Positions 15,363 through 23,235 of a stretch of DNA of 32,209 nt are shown piece after piece. The translations under genes and the position numbers were made by a program. This stretch comes from an uncultured Acetatifactor sp. (GTDB lineage: Bacteria > Bacillota > Clostridia > Lachnospirales > Lachnospiraceae): assembly GCA_910585665.1 (NCBI GenBank), contig CAJUFI010000053.1, positions 1 through 32,209 on the forward strand, in the 5' to 3' direction. The notes beneath the pieces were generated by a model. The model did no database searches, had not been told where the DNA came from, and saw only the letters and a list, made by a program, of their open reading frames with translations. Position 1 is the stretch's first letter, and every line of letters starts with the position of its first letter.

Positions 15363-16335
15363 AAGAAAGAGGCTGATATGTCTGACAGGCAGCATTCTGC
15401 TCGCCGCCTGTCTCTGTACCGGCTGCGGCGGCCCGTCCTATGAAATGCCCTATCATGTGGATTATGACGTCAGCAGCTTCAATGTAGTGACCAGGCATGA
15501 GACGCGCACGGCGGTGCCTTTCGCGGCAGGTCTCTGCGTGTCGGCCAGTGATGTGCCCAGCGATACCGTGGATATGTCCCAGGCGGAGGCTGCCGGTCTG
15601 TTCGGGCTGGAGGACTGCCAGGTCCTCTATGCCAAGAATATTCATGAGCGGCTGCACCCGGCCAGCCTGACGAAAGTCATGACGGCCCTGGTGGCCCTGA
15701 AGTACGGGCAGCTCAATCAGAATCTGACAGCTTCGGATGCCGTCACCATCACGGAGTCCGGTGCGGTGCTGTGCGGACTGAAGAGAGGGGACACCATGTC
15801 CCTGGATCAGGCGCTGCGCATCCTGTTGGTGTATTCCGCCAATGATGTGGCCATGCTGATAGCGGAGAACGTGGGCGGCAGCGTGGAGCGTTTCGTGGAG
15901 ATGATGAACCAGGAGGCAGTGAGGCTGGGGGCCACCAACACGCATTTCATGAACCCCCATGGTCTGACGGAATCGGAGCATTATACTACCGTCTACGATC
16001 TGTACCTGATTTTCAACGAGGCCATCAAGTATGAGACGTTCAATGAAATCATACATATGTCCGGCTATCAGACGGTGTATTATGACAAGAACGGAAAGGA
16101 AAAAGGCTTTGACAAGCCCACCACCAATCAGTTCCTGAAGGGCGAGCAGCAGGCTCCGGCCAATGTGACCGTCATCGGCGGCAAGACCGGGACCACCAGC
16201 GCGGCAGGGTACTGCCTTATGCTGTTTTCCAGGGACGCGAACGGCTCTCCTTTTATTTCTATCGTTCTGCGCGCGGAAGGGGCGGCGCAGCTTTATAGCG
16301 AAATGATAGATTTACTTGAGGAGATTCATAATTAG
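15346..16335 (+). CDS. D-alanyl-D-alanine carboxypeptidase, predicted lipoprotein (class A PBP5-like, S11 family)
   Basis: A DacF/PBP5-type peptidase S11 that trims the terminal D-Ala from peptidoglycan stem peptides outside the cell. The three active-site motifs are SLTK (107-110), SAN (164-166) and KTG (280-282). The N-terminus is a lipoprotein signal: basic start, hydrophobic stretch and lipobox LAAC with Cys22 as the likely lipidation site (another Cys follows at 24 and 27). At 329 residues it lacks the long C-terminal PBP5 domain and membrane anchor, which the lipid would replace. It overlaps mgsA by 17 bases. The lipoprotein signal peptidase gene lspA lies about 4.5 kb downstream. Confidence 0.92.
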   Translation: MNYINRRKRLICLTGSILLAACLCTGCGGPSYEMPYHVDYDVSSFNVVTRHETRTAVPFAAGLCVSASDVPSDTVDMSQAEAAGLFGLEDCQVLYAKNIHERLHPASLTKVMTALVALKYGQLNQNLTASDAVTITESGAVLCGLKRGDTMSLDQALRILLVYSANDVAMLIAENVGGSVERFVEMMNQEAVRLGATNTHFMNPHGLTESEHYTTVYDLYLIFNEAIKYETFNEIIHMSGYQTVYYDKNGKEKGFDKPTTNQFLKGEQQAPANVTVIGGKTGTTSAAGYCLMLFSRDANGSPFISIVLRAEGAAQLYSEMIDLLEEIHN

Positions 16336-16338
16336 AGG

Positions 16339-16367
16339 TTGTTTTTTAGAAACGTTTCCCTTATAAT
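16339..16367 (+). promoter_or_regulatory. Sigma-A promoter for the small P-loop gene
   Basis: TTGTTT (16339-16344) and TATAAT (16362-16367) with a 17-base spacer, directly after the carboxypeptidase stop. A good match to consensus. It would yield a 5' leader of about 70 bases before the gene at 16445. Confidence 0.65.
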
Positions 16368-16444
16368 AAATATAGGGCACTGCAATGGGAGATGGACGGA
16401 ACCGATGTCCCGTTGTAAATATTAATACTATAGGAGGGTTTCCA

Positions 16445-16864
16445 ATGGTTCAGTTAATTGTAGGCAATAAAGGTAAAGGTAAGACAACGCAGCTATTGGA
16501 GAAAGTGAATCGCGAGATTAAGGAAATCGCGGGCAACATCGTGTATCTCGACAAGAACACCAAACACATGTACGAACTGAACAATAAAGTGCGCCTGATT
16601 GATGTATCCCAGTATATGATTGAAAGCAGCAGTGAATTCATGGGATTTGTATGCGGCATCATCTCTCAGGATCATGATCTGCAGCAGATGTATTTCGACA
16701 ACTTCTTAAAGATTGCTTGCCTGGAGGGCCAGGACATGGTGCCCGTCATAAATAAATTGGAAAAACTCAGCGAGACTTATGAAGTGGACTTCATTTTAAG
16801 CATATCCATGGACGAGTCGCAGATTCCTGCAGATTTGAAAGACAAGATCATCGTCTCCCTGTAA
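16445..16864 (+). CDS. Small P-loop ATP-binding protein (Clostridia family, often misnamed PilT)
   Basis: A 139-residue protein with an N-terminal P-loop, GNKGKGKTT, at about residues 7-15. Similar Clostridia proteins are commonly annotated as ATP-binding or, misleadingly, twitching motility PilT; it is far too short for PilT and lacks its other motifs. YLDKNTKHMYELNNKVRLID and CGIISQDHDLQQMYFDNFLKIACL look like the conserved core. The start is set by ATAGGAGGG (16430-16438) before the ATG at 16445; upstream in-frame codons to 16385 precede that site. It has its own promoter. Function is unknown; resemblance to thymidine kinase-like or small GTP/ATP switches is possible. Confidence 0.8.
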   Translation: MVQLIVGNKGKGKTTQLLEKVNREIKEIAGNIVYLDKNTKHMYELNNKVRLIDVSQYMIESSSEFMGFVCGIISQDHDLQQMYFDNFLKIACLEGQDMVPVINKLEKLSETYEVDFILSISMDESQIPADLKDKIIVSL

Positions 16865-16957
16865 CGGCGGAATGCTCTCGGAGGATGGTTTTGCGGATTT
16901 TTCAGTGTCATGAATAATTGGATTGGATTAGGAATGTCGGAAGATGATTCCTTACTC

Positions 16958-16993
16958 ACAAAAGCCTCGGATTAACCATACCGGGGCTTTTGT
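16958..16993 (+). terminator. Hairpin ahead of the HlyD-like gene (terminator or attenuator)
   Basis: ACAAAAGCCTCGG (16958-16970) pairs with CCGGGGCTTTTGT (16981-16993) over 13 pairs with one G-T, around a 10-base AT-rich loop. Only four Ts follow the GC stem. It ends three bases before the next gene's ribosome site, so it could end the P-loop transcript or control the HlyD-like gene. Confidence 0.6.
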
Positions 16994-17007
16994 ATGGAGG
17001 CGTGGAT

Positions 17008-18435
17008 TTGGCGAAAAAGCGCAGAAAAAGCAGGAAAAAGAAGGTCAGCAACATAAAAGAATACCGCAGGCCGTTGAACCTGAATATCGGTATGGTGATT
17101 TTTGCGGTCATTTTCTTTTATGTCATCATCTGTGTCATCATGTACTTTCAGACCAGCCACATCGTTCGGTATGAGGTACAGGAGGGATCCCTTGCCACTG
17201 ACACGATTTACAGAGGAGTGGTCCTACGGGACGAGACCGTAGTAAGCGCCGAAGCCGCCGGGTACGTGAATTATTATGCCAGAGAGGGGGAGCGGGTAGC
17301 CAGGAACAATCTGGTCTATATCATCGACGAGACAGGGCGGCTGAACGAGGAGCTGGAAAGCCTGAGCCTGGGCGAGAACTCTCTCTCTGACAAGGAACTT
17401 GCGGAATTTCGGAGCGAGATCGTGAATTTCGTCCACGGGTTTGACGAGACCCACTACAGCGATACCTATGACTTTAAATATTCCCTGAAAAATACTGTGC
17501 TGAAGCTGGCCAACACGAATATGCTCCAGAGCGTAAGCGATTTGAACGGCGCTTCCGGCGGGAATGTGATCAATTATTTCTATGCCCCGGACACGGGGAT
17601 CGTGACTTACTGGACAGACGGGTATGAGGGGCTGCAGGCGCAGGACGTGACTGCGGAGATTTGGGACAACGAGGATACCTACGAGAAAAAGCAGCTGATG
17701 GGAAATACCCTGGTGGCCTCCGGTGACCCGGTCTACAAACTGTCCACAAGCGAAGACTGGTCCATCGTCATCCCCATAGACCCGGAAAGGGGCGCCCAGC
17801 TGCAGGAAGAGGGGTTCGTCAAGGTGCGTTTCCTGAAGAACCAGTACGAGTCCTGGGGAGAGGTGAAGCTTCTCACCAACAGTGACGGCAATACATATCT
17901 GCAGCTCACTTTCTCCAATTCCATGGTGACCTTCAGCACGGACAGATTCCTGGACGTGGAGCTGATTGTGGAGGATGAGACGGGGTTGAAGATTCCTGTG
18001 TCTTCTATCGTGCAGAAGGAGTTCTTCCTGATTCCTGAGGATTTCGTCATTCCCGGAGGCAACAACGGGGGAGACAGCATCATCAGGCAGTGTTTCCTGG
18101 AGGACGGCACGATTTCCAGTGAACTGGTGGAGATTGAGGTGTACTATTATGACAGCGAGTCCAAAGAATATTATCTGGACAGTTCCGTGCTCAGCTCCGG
18201 AGAGAACCTGTATAAGCTGGACAGTCAGGAGACATTCACGGTCAGCAAGCGGGCGACGCTGATCGGCGTATACAATATCAATAAAGGATATGCGGATTTT
18301 AAGCAGATAACGATTCTGGACAGCAACGATGAGTATGCTATCGTGAAGCCGAATACGAGATATGGGCTGAGCGTCTATGACTATATCGTCCTGAATGCCG
18401 AATCTGTCAGAGATGATCAGTTTATCAATCAGTAA
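17008..18435 (+). CDS. HlyD-like single-pass membrane protein
   Basis: A 475-residue protein with a strongly basic start (AKKRRKSRKKK), one transmembrane segment at about 28-50 (NIGMVIFAVIFFYVIICVIM) and a large extracellular part. The segment after it (VQEGSLATDTIYRGVVLRDETVVSAEAAGYVNYYAREGERV) resembles the lipoyl/barrel-sandwich part of HlyD/RND-type adaptors, followed by a helical stretch and beta-rich domains. TTG at 17008 is chosen because GGAGG (16996-17000) is seven bases upstream; earlier TTG/GTG codons overlap that site. There is no ABC or RND partner next to it, so it may not be part of an exporter. It probably shares a transcript with yggS and sepF; a division- or wall-related role is only inferred from context. 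Confidence 0.75.
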   Translation: MAKKRRKSRKKKVSNIKEYRRPLNLNIGMVIFAVIFFYVIICVIMYFQTSHIVRYEVQEGSLATDTIYRGVVLRDETVVSAEAAGYVNYYAREGERVARNNLVYIIDETGRLNEELESLSLGENSLSDKELAEFRSEIVNFVHGFDETHYSDTYDFKYSLKNTVLKLANTNMLQSVSDLNGASGGNVINYFYAPDTGIVTYWTDGYEGLQAQDVTAEIWDNEDTYEKKQLMGNTLVASGDPVYKLSTSEDWSIVIPIDPERGAQLQEEGFVKVRFLKNQYESWGEVKLLTNSDGNTYLQLTFSNSMVTFSTDRFLDVELIVEDETGLKIPVSSIVQKEFFLIPEDFVIPGGNNGGDSIIRQCFLEDGTISSELVEIEVYYYDSESKEYYLDSSVLSSGENLYKLDSQETFTVSKRATLIGVYNINKGYADFKQITILDSNDEYAIVKPNTRYGLSVYDYIVLNAESVRDDQFINQ

Positions 18436-18452
18436 GGAACGGAGGATGGGAA

Positions 18453-19145
18453 ATGATACAAGAGAACATGGAGGCTGTGGAGCATGTCATAGAATCTTCC
18501 TGCGGGAGAGCGGGGCGGAGCCGGGACGAGGTGACGCTGATAGCGGTCAGCAAGACGAAGCCCCTGGCCCTTCTTCGGGAAGCATACGATGCCGGAGCCA
18601 GGGAATTCGGCGAGAATAAGGTGCAGGATCTCCTGGACAGGATTCCGGAGATGCCGGCCGATGTGCGCTGGCACATGATAGGGCATCTCCAGAGGAACAA
18701 GGTGAAATATATCGTGGGCAAGGTGGCCATGATACACAGTGTGGATTCTCTGCGGCTTGCGGAGGAAATCAGCCATGAGGCCGTAAAGCAGGGCGTGGAG
18801 GTGGATGTCCTGGTAGAGGTCAACGTAGCCGGGGAAGAGAGCAAGTTCGGAGTGTCTGCCACAGACTGCACTCTCCTTGTGGAAGAAATCGCGAAACTTC
18901 CCTCCGTTCATGTGCAGGGACTGATGACAATAGCCCCTTTTACGGAGGATGCAGAAGAGAATCGGCAATATTTCCGTAAATTAAAAAAATTGTCTGTTGA
19001 CATAGGAAGCAAAAACATTGATAATGTTAATATGGCTGTCCTGTCCATGGGAATGACAGGAGATTATCCAGTGGCGATAGAAGAGGGGGCCACTTATGTG
19101 AGAGTCGGTACCGGGATATTCGGTGAAAGACAGCCCCGGCAGTGA
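18453..19145 (+). CDS. YggS family PLP homeostasis protein
   Basis: A PLP-binding protein of the YggS/PLPBP (YlmE in Bacillus) family, a single-domain alanine racemase-like barrel that maintains free PLP levels and has no known enzyme activity. The PLP lysine is expected at Lys34 in LIAVSKTK; other family marks are GENKVQDL, WHMIGHLQRNKVKYIV, HSVDS, VNVAGEESKFG, GLMTIAPF and LSMGMTGDYPVAIEEGATYVRVGTGIFG. Length (230) is normal. The ATG follows GGAGG. YggS-SepF adjacency matches the ylmE-sepF order in Gram-positive division clusters. Confidence 0.95.
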   Translation: MIQENMEAVEHVIESSCGRAGRSRDEVTLIAVSKTKPLALLREAYDAGAREFGENKVQDLLDRIPEMPADVRWHMIGHLQRNKVKYIVGKVAMIHSVDSLRLAEEISHEAVKQGVEVDVLVEVNVAGEESKFGVSATDCTLLVEEIAKLPSVHVQGLMTIAPFTEDAEENRQYFRKLKKLSVDIGSKNIDNVNMAVLSMGMTGDYPVAIEEGATYVRVGTGIFGERQPRQ

Positions 19146-19178
19146 ATGTGAAGGCAGCGAAAGGCATGGTATGAGAGA

Positions 19179-19718
19179 ATGGGTGTAATGGATAAGTTTT
19201 TGAACTACATGAAATTGAACGGCGAAGAAGAAGATGACTATTATGACGATGACTATCTGGACGAAGAGGACGAGGAACCGGCCCCCGCGCCCAGAAGAGG
19301 GAATTCCTCGAAAGTCAGGGATATGGACGATTACGAGGATGAGCGTATGACTCCGCCGCCTGTGAGAAAGCAGTCCGCACCTGCGAGCAAGATCACGCCG
19401 ATCAAGCAGCCTTCTTCCAGAAGGAGCAGCGGCAACGGTATGGAAGTCTGTGTGATCAAGCCCACATCCGTGGAGGATGCCAGGGAGATCACAGAGACAC
19501 TTTTGGCGAACCGTACTGTGGTGCTGAACCTGGAGGGGCTGGATGTGGACATCGCTCAGCGGATCATCGACTTCACCAGCGGTTCCTGCTATGCCATATC
19601 CGGGAACCTGCAGAAGATTTCCCATTACATCTTCATCATCACGCCTTCCAGCGTAGATATCTCCGGCGACTTCCAGGATATCTTCAATGATTCCTTTGAG
19701 ATGCCGATAAACAATTAG
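19179..19718 (+). CDS. sepF: Cell division protein SepF
   Basis: SepF binds FtsZ and the membrane and is an alternative anchor to FtsA. The 179-residue protein has an N-terminal amphipathic membrane helix (GVMDKFLNYMKL), a long acidic, proline-containing linker (about 15-85) and the SepF core (about 88-170) with VCVIKPTSVEDAREI, VVLNLEGLD, AQRIIDFTSGSCYAI and the ISHYIFIITPSSVDISGDF segment. The start could also be the ATG three codons on. Confidence 0.93.
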   Translation: MGVMDKFLNYMKLNGEEEDDYYDDDYLDEEDEEPAPAPRRGNSSKVRDMDDYEDERMTPPPVRKQSAPASKITPIKQPSSRRSSGNGMEVCVIKPTSVEDAREITETLLANRTVVLNLEGLDVDIAQRIIDFTSGSCYAISGNLQKISHYIFIITPSSVDISGDFQDIFNDSFEMPINN

Positions 19719-19755
19719 ATGCAAAAGTTCATTGTCAGAAAGGTGCAATGGTAAA

Positions 19756-20865
19756 ATGTCAGAGAGAATGCCTGTTCTGTATAACAAGAAGCCCTGTTAT
19801 GATATCGTGTTTACCCAGTCTTTCCGGGCGCTGTGGGAGGAGCTGGACGCGCTGGGCTGTCAGGAGAAGAGGCTGTGCATCGTCACGGATTCCAAGGTGG
19901 ACGAACTGTACGGGGAAGAGCTGCTGGGCCTGCTGGAGGGGAAATGCCGCAAGGCGGTGAAGCATGTGTTCCCCTGCGGCGAGGAGAACAAGACCCTGGA
20001 CACGGTGAAGGATATCTATAAATTCCTGATTGCAGAGGGATTCGACCGCAAGGACATGCTTTTGGCCCTTGGGGGCGGCGTCACAGGCGATATCACGGGA
20101 TACGCGGCGGCCACCTTCTTAAGGGGAATCGACTATGTCCAGATTCCAACCACTCTGCTGGCGCAGGCGGACAGCAGCATCGGCGGCAAGACGGGGGTGG
20201 ATTTTGACGGATATAAGAACATGGTTGGCGCGTTCAAGATGCCCCGCCTGGTCTATATGAACCTGGAAGTCCTGCGGACGCTGGAAGAGCGGCAATACTT
20301 CGCCGGTTTTGCGGAAGTCATGAAGCATGGCCTGATAAAGGATGCCGTTTTCTATGAATGGCTGATAGAGAATATGTATGAAATCTGCGAGCGTGATTTG
20401 GACGTGCTGCAGGAGATGATGATGCGCAGCTGTACCGTGAAACGGCTGGTGGTGGAGAAGGATCCCACGGAGCAGGGGGACAGGGCGCTGCTGAACTTCG
20501 GCCATACCATAGGCCATGCAATCGAAAAAGCGAAAGGTTTTGAACTGTATCACGGAGAGTGCGTGGCCCTGGGAGCAGTGGCGGCGGCTTACATCTCCTG
20601 GAAGCGCGAACTGCTGACCATGGAGGAGTACTATGAAGTCCGGGATATGTTCGTGCCTTTCTATCTTCCCATTTCCGTGGACAATATCGATCCTCAGGAA
20701 ATTCTGCGGCTGACGAAATCGGACAAGAAGATGGAGTCAGGCAACATCAAGTTCGTGCTGCTGAAGAAAATCGGCAAGGCTGTCCTTGACAGGACGGTGA
20801 CGGACGAGGAGATTCTGGCTGCCATCGAGGAGATATATTTCAGTGAAGAGGATGCCCATGCATAA
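19756..20865 (+). CDS. aroB: 3-dehydroquinate synthase
   Basis: AroB converts DAHP to 3-dehydroquinate, the second step of the shikimate pathway, using NAD+ and a divalent metal. Diagnostic segments are LALGGGVTGDITGYAAATFLRG, QIPTTLLAQADSSIGGKTGVDF, NMVGAF, EVMKHGLIKD and NFGHTIGHAIE, which include the NAD+ glycine loop and metal-binding residues. It has 369 residues. The ATG at 19756 follows AAAGGTG; the open frame extends back to 19732. No other aro gene is in the window. It sits between sepF and lspA and overlaps lspA by eight bases. Confidence 0.95.
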   Translation: MSERMPVLYNKKPCYDIVFTQSFRALWEELDALGCQEKRLCIVTDSKVDELYGEELLGLLEGKCRKAVKHVFPCGEENKTLDTVKDIYKFLIAEGFDRKDMLLALGGGVTGDITGYAAATFLRGIDYVQIPTTLLAQADSSIGGKTGVDFDGYKNMVGAFKMPRLVYMNLEVLRTLEERQYFAGFAEVMKHGLIKDAVFYEWLIENMYEICERDLDVLQEMMMRSCTVKRLVVEKDPTEQGDRALLNFGHTIGHAIEKAKGFELYHGECVALGAVAAAYISWKRELLTMEEYYEVRDMFVPFYLPISVDNIDPQEILRLTKSDKKMESGNIKFVLLKKIGKAVLDRTVTDEEILAAIEEIYFSEEDAHA

Positions 20866-21382
20866 GAAAATCAATTATAAACTGGTAACCATCGATGCGT
20901 TGATTGCGATAGTCCTTCTGTTCCTGGATCAGTTCACGAAGTATCTTGTGACGATCCGTCTGAAGAACCGGCCGCCCTTTGTGCTTATTGACGGGGTGCT
21001 GGAGTTTCAGTATTTTGAAAATACCGGGATTGCCTTCAGCCTGTTCCAGGGCCGGAAGGCGTTCATCCTGTTGACGGGTTTCCTGGTGATGGCCGTCATC
21101 CTCTTTTTCCTGTTCAGGATACCGGAGGACAGGAAATTCCGCATCGTCCATGTGCTGATGGCGGTATTGATCGCCGGAGCTCTGGGCAATATCATCGACC
21201 GGATTCGCTTTGATTATGTGGTGGACTTTATCTCCTTTGTGCTGATTCATTATCCGATATTCAATGTGGCGGATTGTTATATCGTGGTTTCGGCGATTGT
21301 GCTCTTCTGCCTGTTCCTTTTTGTATACAAGGAGGAGGATCTGGAGTTTTTGAGCTTTAAGCGCAGAAGCGCCGCCGAATGA
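20858..21382 (+). CDS. lspA: Lipoprotein signal peptidase (signal peptidase II)
   Basis: LspA is the membrane aspartyl protease that cuts signal peptides from lipidated prolipoproteins. It has four hydrophobic helices and the family motifs LDQFTK, ENTGIAFSLF, GALGNIIDRIRFDYVVDF and FNVADCYIV. The catalytic aspartates are Asp123 (VVDF) and Asp139 (NVAD). The ATG at 20858 is chosen with AAGAGG six bases upstream; upstream in-frame starts at 20843 and 20852 give a longer tail. It overlaps the aroB end, so coupling is likely. A likely substrate in this window is the carboxypeptidase lipoprotein. Confidence 0.94.
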   Translation: MHKKINYKLVTIDALIAIVLLFLDQFTKYLVTIRLKNRPPFVLIDGVLEFQYFENTGIAFSLFQGRKAFILLTGFLVMAVILFFLFRIPEDRKFRIVHVLMAVLIAGALGNIIDRIRFDYVVDFISFVLIHYPIFNVADCYIVVSAIVLFCLFLFVYKEEDLEFLSFKRRSAAE

Positions 21383-21404
21383 AAGACTTCTCTATTATGG
21401 AAAG

Positions 21405-21512
21405 GCATTCCATGGAATAAAGGCACTCCATGGAATAAAAGCATTCCATGGAATAAAAGCATTCCATGGAATAAAAGCATTCCATGGAAGAAAGGCATTC
21501 CATGGAAGAAAG
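21405..21512 (+). repeat. Six tandem 18-bp repeats, each carrying a ribosome-site-like AAAGG/AAAAG and an ATG
   Basis: Six head-to-tail units of 18 bases (starting at 21405, 21423, 21441, 21459, 21477 and 21495), each a variant of GCATTCCATGGAATAAAA. Most units hold the 12-base palindrome ATTCCATGGAAT. In units 1-4 the ATG is followed by GAA then TAA; in units 5 and 6 the TAA is GAA and the frame runs on into rluD. All ATGs are in the rluD frame, as is an earlier ATG at 21397. The unit length is a multiple of three, so copy-number changes keep the frame. Confidence 0.95.
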
Positions 21513-22464
21513 GCATCTGTGTATGGAAGATAATTATGTGGAAGAAAGGGATTCCGCGGATGAGTTCCGCTTTGAGATAACGGAAGAGCTGGAAGACGAG
21601 AGAATCGATAAGTGCCTTGCTGTACTTATCGATTCTTTGTCGCGCTCTTTTATCCAGAAGCTGATCCGGGAAGAGGCGGTGTCGGTAAACGGCCGTCCCG
21701 TCAAAGGGAGCTACCGGGTGAAGGCGGACGACGAGGTCGCCTTTTTTCTGCCCAGGGCGGTGGAACCTGACATCAGGCCGGAAGACATCCCGCTGGACAT
21801 CCTTTATGAAGACAAAGATGTAATCATTGTGAACAAGCCCAAAGGGATGGTGGTGCATCCGGCGGCGGGCCACTACAGCGGTACCCTGGTGAACGCTTTG
21901 ATGTACCACTGCCGGGAGGAGCTGTCGGGGGTGGGCGGTGTCATGCGGCCCGGAATCGTCCACCGGATAGACATGGACACCACGGGGTCCCTGATTGTAT
22001 GCAAGAATGACGCGGCCCACAATTGCCTGGCCGGACAGCTGAAGGAGCATTCCGTGACCAGGCGCTATCACGCCATCTGCCATGGGGTGCTGAAAGAGGA
22101 GGAGGGGGTCATCGACAGGCCCATCGGCAGGCATCCCGCAGACAGGAAGAAAATGGCGGTCAACGAGAAGAACGGGAAACCGGCCGTGACCCATTACCGG
22201 GTCCTTGCCCGCTATGACCGGTACACTTACATCGAATGTGTGCTGGAGACCGGCCGCACCCACCAGATACGGGTCCATATGGCATCCATCGGTCATCCGC
22301 TGCTGGGGGACGAGCTGTACTCCGACCGAAGGAGCCCCTTCCGTCTCCAGGGACAGACGCTCCACGCGAAGACATTGGGGTTCCGCCACCCCTCCACCAA
22401 GGAATATGTAGAGGTAGACGCCCCTTTGCCGGAATATTTTCAACATTTACTAAAAATACTTTAG
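21502..22464 (+). CDS. RluD-type 23S rRNA pseudouridine synthase (RluA family)
   Basis: A pseudouridine synthase with an N-terminal S4 RNA-binding domain (about residues 24-85, DERIDKCLAVLIDSLSRSF through VNGRPVK) and the RluA catalytic domain. The catalytic aspartate is Asp157 in GIVHRIDMDTTG, where most relatives have Lys after the Asp; KPKGMVVHP, RRYHAICHG, KPAVTHYRVL, ETGRTHQIRVHMASIGHPLLGD are typical. The start is uncertain: 21502 has AAAGG at a good distance, but ATGs at 21484 and 21523 are also in frame. The first 20 residues (MEERHLCMED) are encoded by repeat DNA and are probably disordered. lspA-rluD order is standard in Firmicutes (lspA-ylyB). Confidence 0.92.
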   Translation: MEERHLCMEDNYVEERDSADEFRFEITEELEDERIDKCLAVLIDSLSRSFIQKLIREEAVSVNGRPVKGSYRVKADDEVAFFLPRAVEPDIRPEDIPLDILYEDKDVIIVNKPKGMVVHPAAGHYSGTLVNALMYHCREELSGVGGVMRPGIVHRIDMDTTGSLIVCKNDAAHNCLAGQLKEHSVTRRYHAICHGVLKEEEGVIDRPIGRHPADRKKMAVNEKNGKPAVTHYRVLARYDRYTYIECVLETGRTHQIRVHMASIGHPLLGDELYSDRRSPFRLQGQTLHAKTLGFRHPSTKEYVEVDAPLPEYFQHLLKIL

Positions 22465-22476
22465 TTTTATTTTCTA

Positions 22477-22505
22477 TTGTCTAAATCTTCTGTTTGAGGT
22501 ATAAT
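22477..22505 (+). promoter_or_regulatory. Sigma-A promoter for the cytidylate-kinase-like gene
   Basis: TTGTCT (22477-22482) and TATAAT (22500-22505) with a 17-base spacer. A strong match, just after the rluD stop. The leader to the ATG at 22568 is about 55 bases. Confidence 0.7.
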
Positions 22506-22567
22506 AAAATCAGATAAAAGTTTGAAGTGTTACGCTTTTATACTCTGAAAAGAAGAGAGGTATCTAT

Positions 22568-23194
22568 ATGAATACTGTGATTACGATCGGAAGACAATTC
22601 GGTTCCGCGGGGCGTGAAATCGGTGAGAAAGTAGCCGAGTATTTCGGCATCAAGTGTTTTGACAAGGATCTGCTGACCAGGGCCGCCCAGGAGAGCGGGT
22701 TCTGCGAGGAGATGATCAAGAACCATGACGAGAGACCTACCAACTCCTTCTTGTACAATCTGGTAATGGATACCTATTCCTTTGGATACAACAATTCTTC
22801 TTTCGTGGATATGCCCATCAGCCACAAGGTGTTTCTGGCACAGTTCGATACCATCAAGAAGATTGCGGACGAAGGCCCCTGCGTCATCGTGGGCCGCTGC
22901 GCGGATTACGCCCTGGCCGACCGGTCCAATGTGGTGGATCTGTTCATCTATTCGGACGAAGCATCCAAAATCAAGCGCATCATGGAACGCTACGACCTGT
23001 CCGAAGCCAAGGCAAAGGACATGATCGTCAAGAAGGATAAGCAGCGCCAGAGCTATTACAATTACTATTCCTCCAAGAAGTGGGGCCGCGCGGACAGCTA
23101 TGATTTGTGCATCAACAGCGGCGTCCTGGGTGTGGAGGGTACCGTGAACCTGATCGTCCAATATGTGGAAGATTTTGAGAAGAAAAATGTCTGA
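22568..23194 (+). CDS. Cytidylate kinase-like family protein
   Basis: A 208-residue P-loop protein of the cytidylate-kinase-like group (AAA_26). The nucleotide loop is atypical: TIGRQFGSAGREIGEKVA (about 5-22) has Arg where the Walker A Lys-Ser would be, which is usual for this group. Further marks are FDKDLLTRAAQESG, CVIVGRCADYAL and RADSYDLCINSGVLGVEGT. The natural substrate is not established, and it should not be taken for the housekeeping Cmk. It has its own promoter, and a new promoter follows it, so it is probably a single-gene unit. Confidence 0.85.
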   Translation: MNTVITIGRQFGSAGREIGEKVAEYFGIKCFDKDLLTRAAQESGFCEEMIKNHDERPTNSFLYNLVMDTYSFGYNNSSFVDMPISHKVFLAQFDTIKKIADEGPCVIVGRCADYALADRSNVVDLFIYSDEASKIKRIMERYDLSEAKAKDMIVKKDKQRQSYYNYYSSKKWGRADSYDLCINSGVLGVEGTVNLIVQYVEDFEKKNV

Positions 23195-23199
23195 AACTA

Positions 23200-23229
23200 T
23201 TGACATATCCAGGCATCTCATGCTATGAT
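23200..23229 (+). promoter_or_regulatory. Sigma-A promoter of the rplU-prp-rpmA operon
   Basis: TTGACA (23200-23205) and TATGAT (23224-23229) with an 18-base spacer. Perfect -35 and a five-of-six -10; it leaves a leader of about 140 bases ahead of rplU. Confidence 0.75.
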
Positions 23230-23235
23230 GTCCTA

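Noticed and set aside
16445..16864. PilT twitching-motility ATPase
   Set aside because: 139 residues with only a P-loop. PilT is about 350 residues with Walker B, Asp and His boxes, and no pilus gene is in the window.
21405..21512. CRISPR array
   Set aside because: Units are only 18 bases, directly joined, with no spacers and no cas genes nearby.
21277..22446. A 389-codon minus-strand frame with a repeated LLFHGM pattern
   Set aside because: It is the antisense of rluD and of the 18-bp repeat array. The repeat pattern comes from the palindromic units, and no ribosome site or domain supports it.
22568..23194. Walker A loss in the cytidylate-kinase-like protein
   Set aside because: The Gly-Arg version of the loop is the norm in this family, so it is not a defect of this copy.
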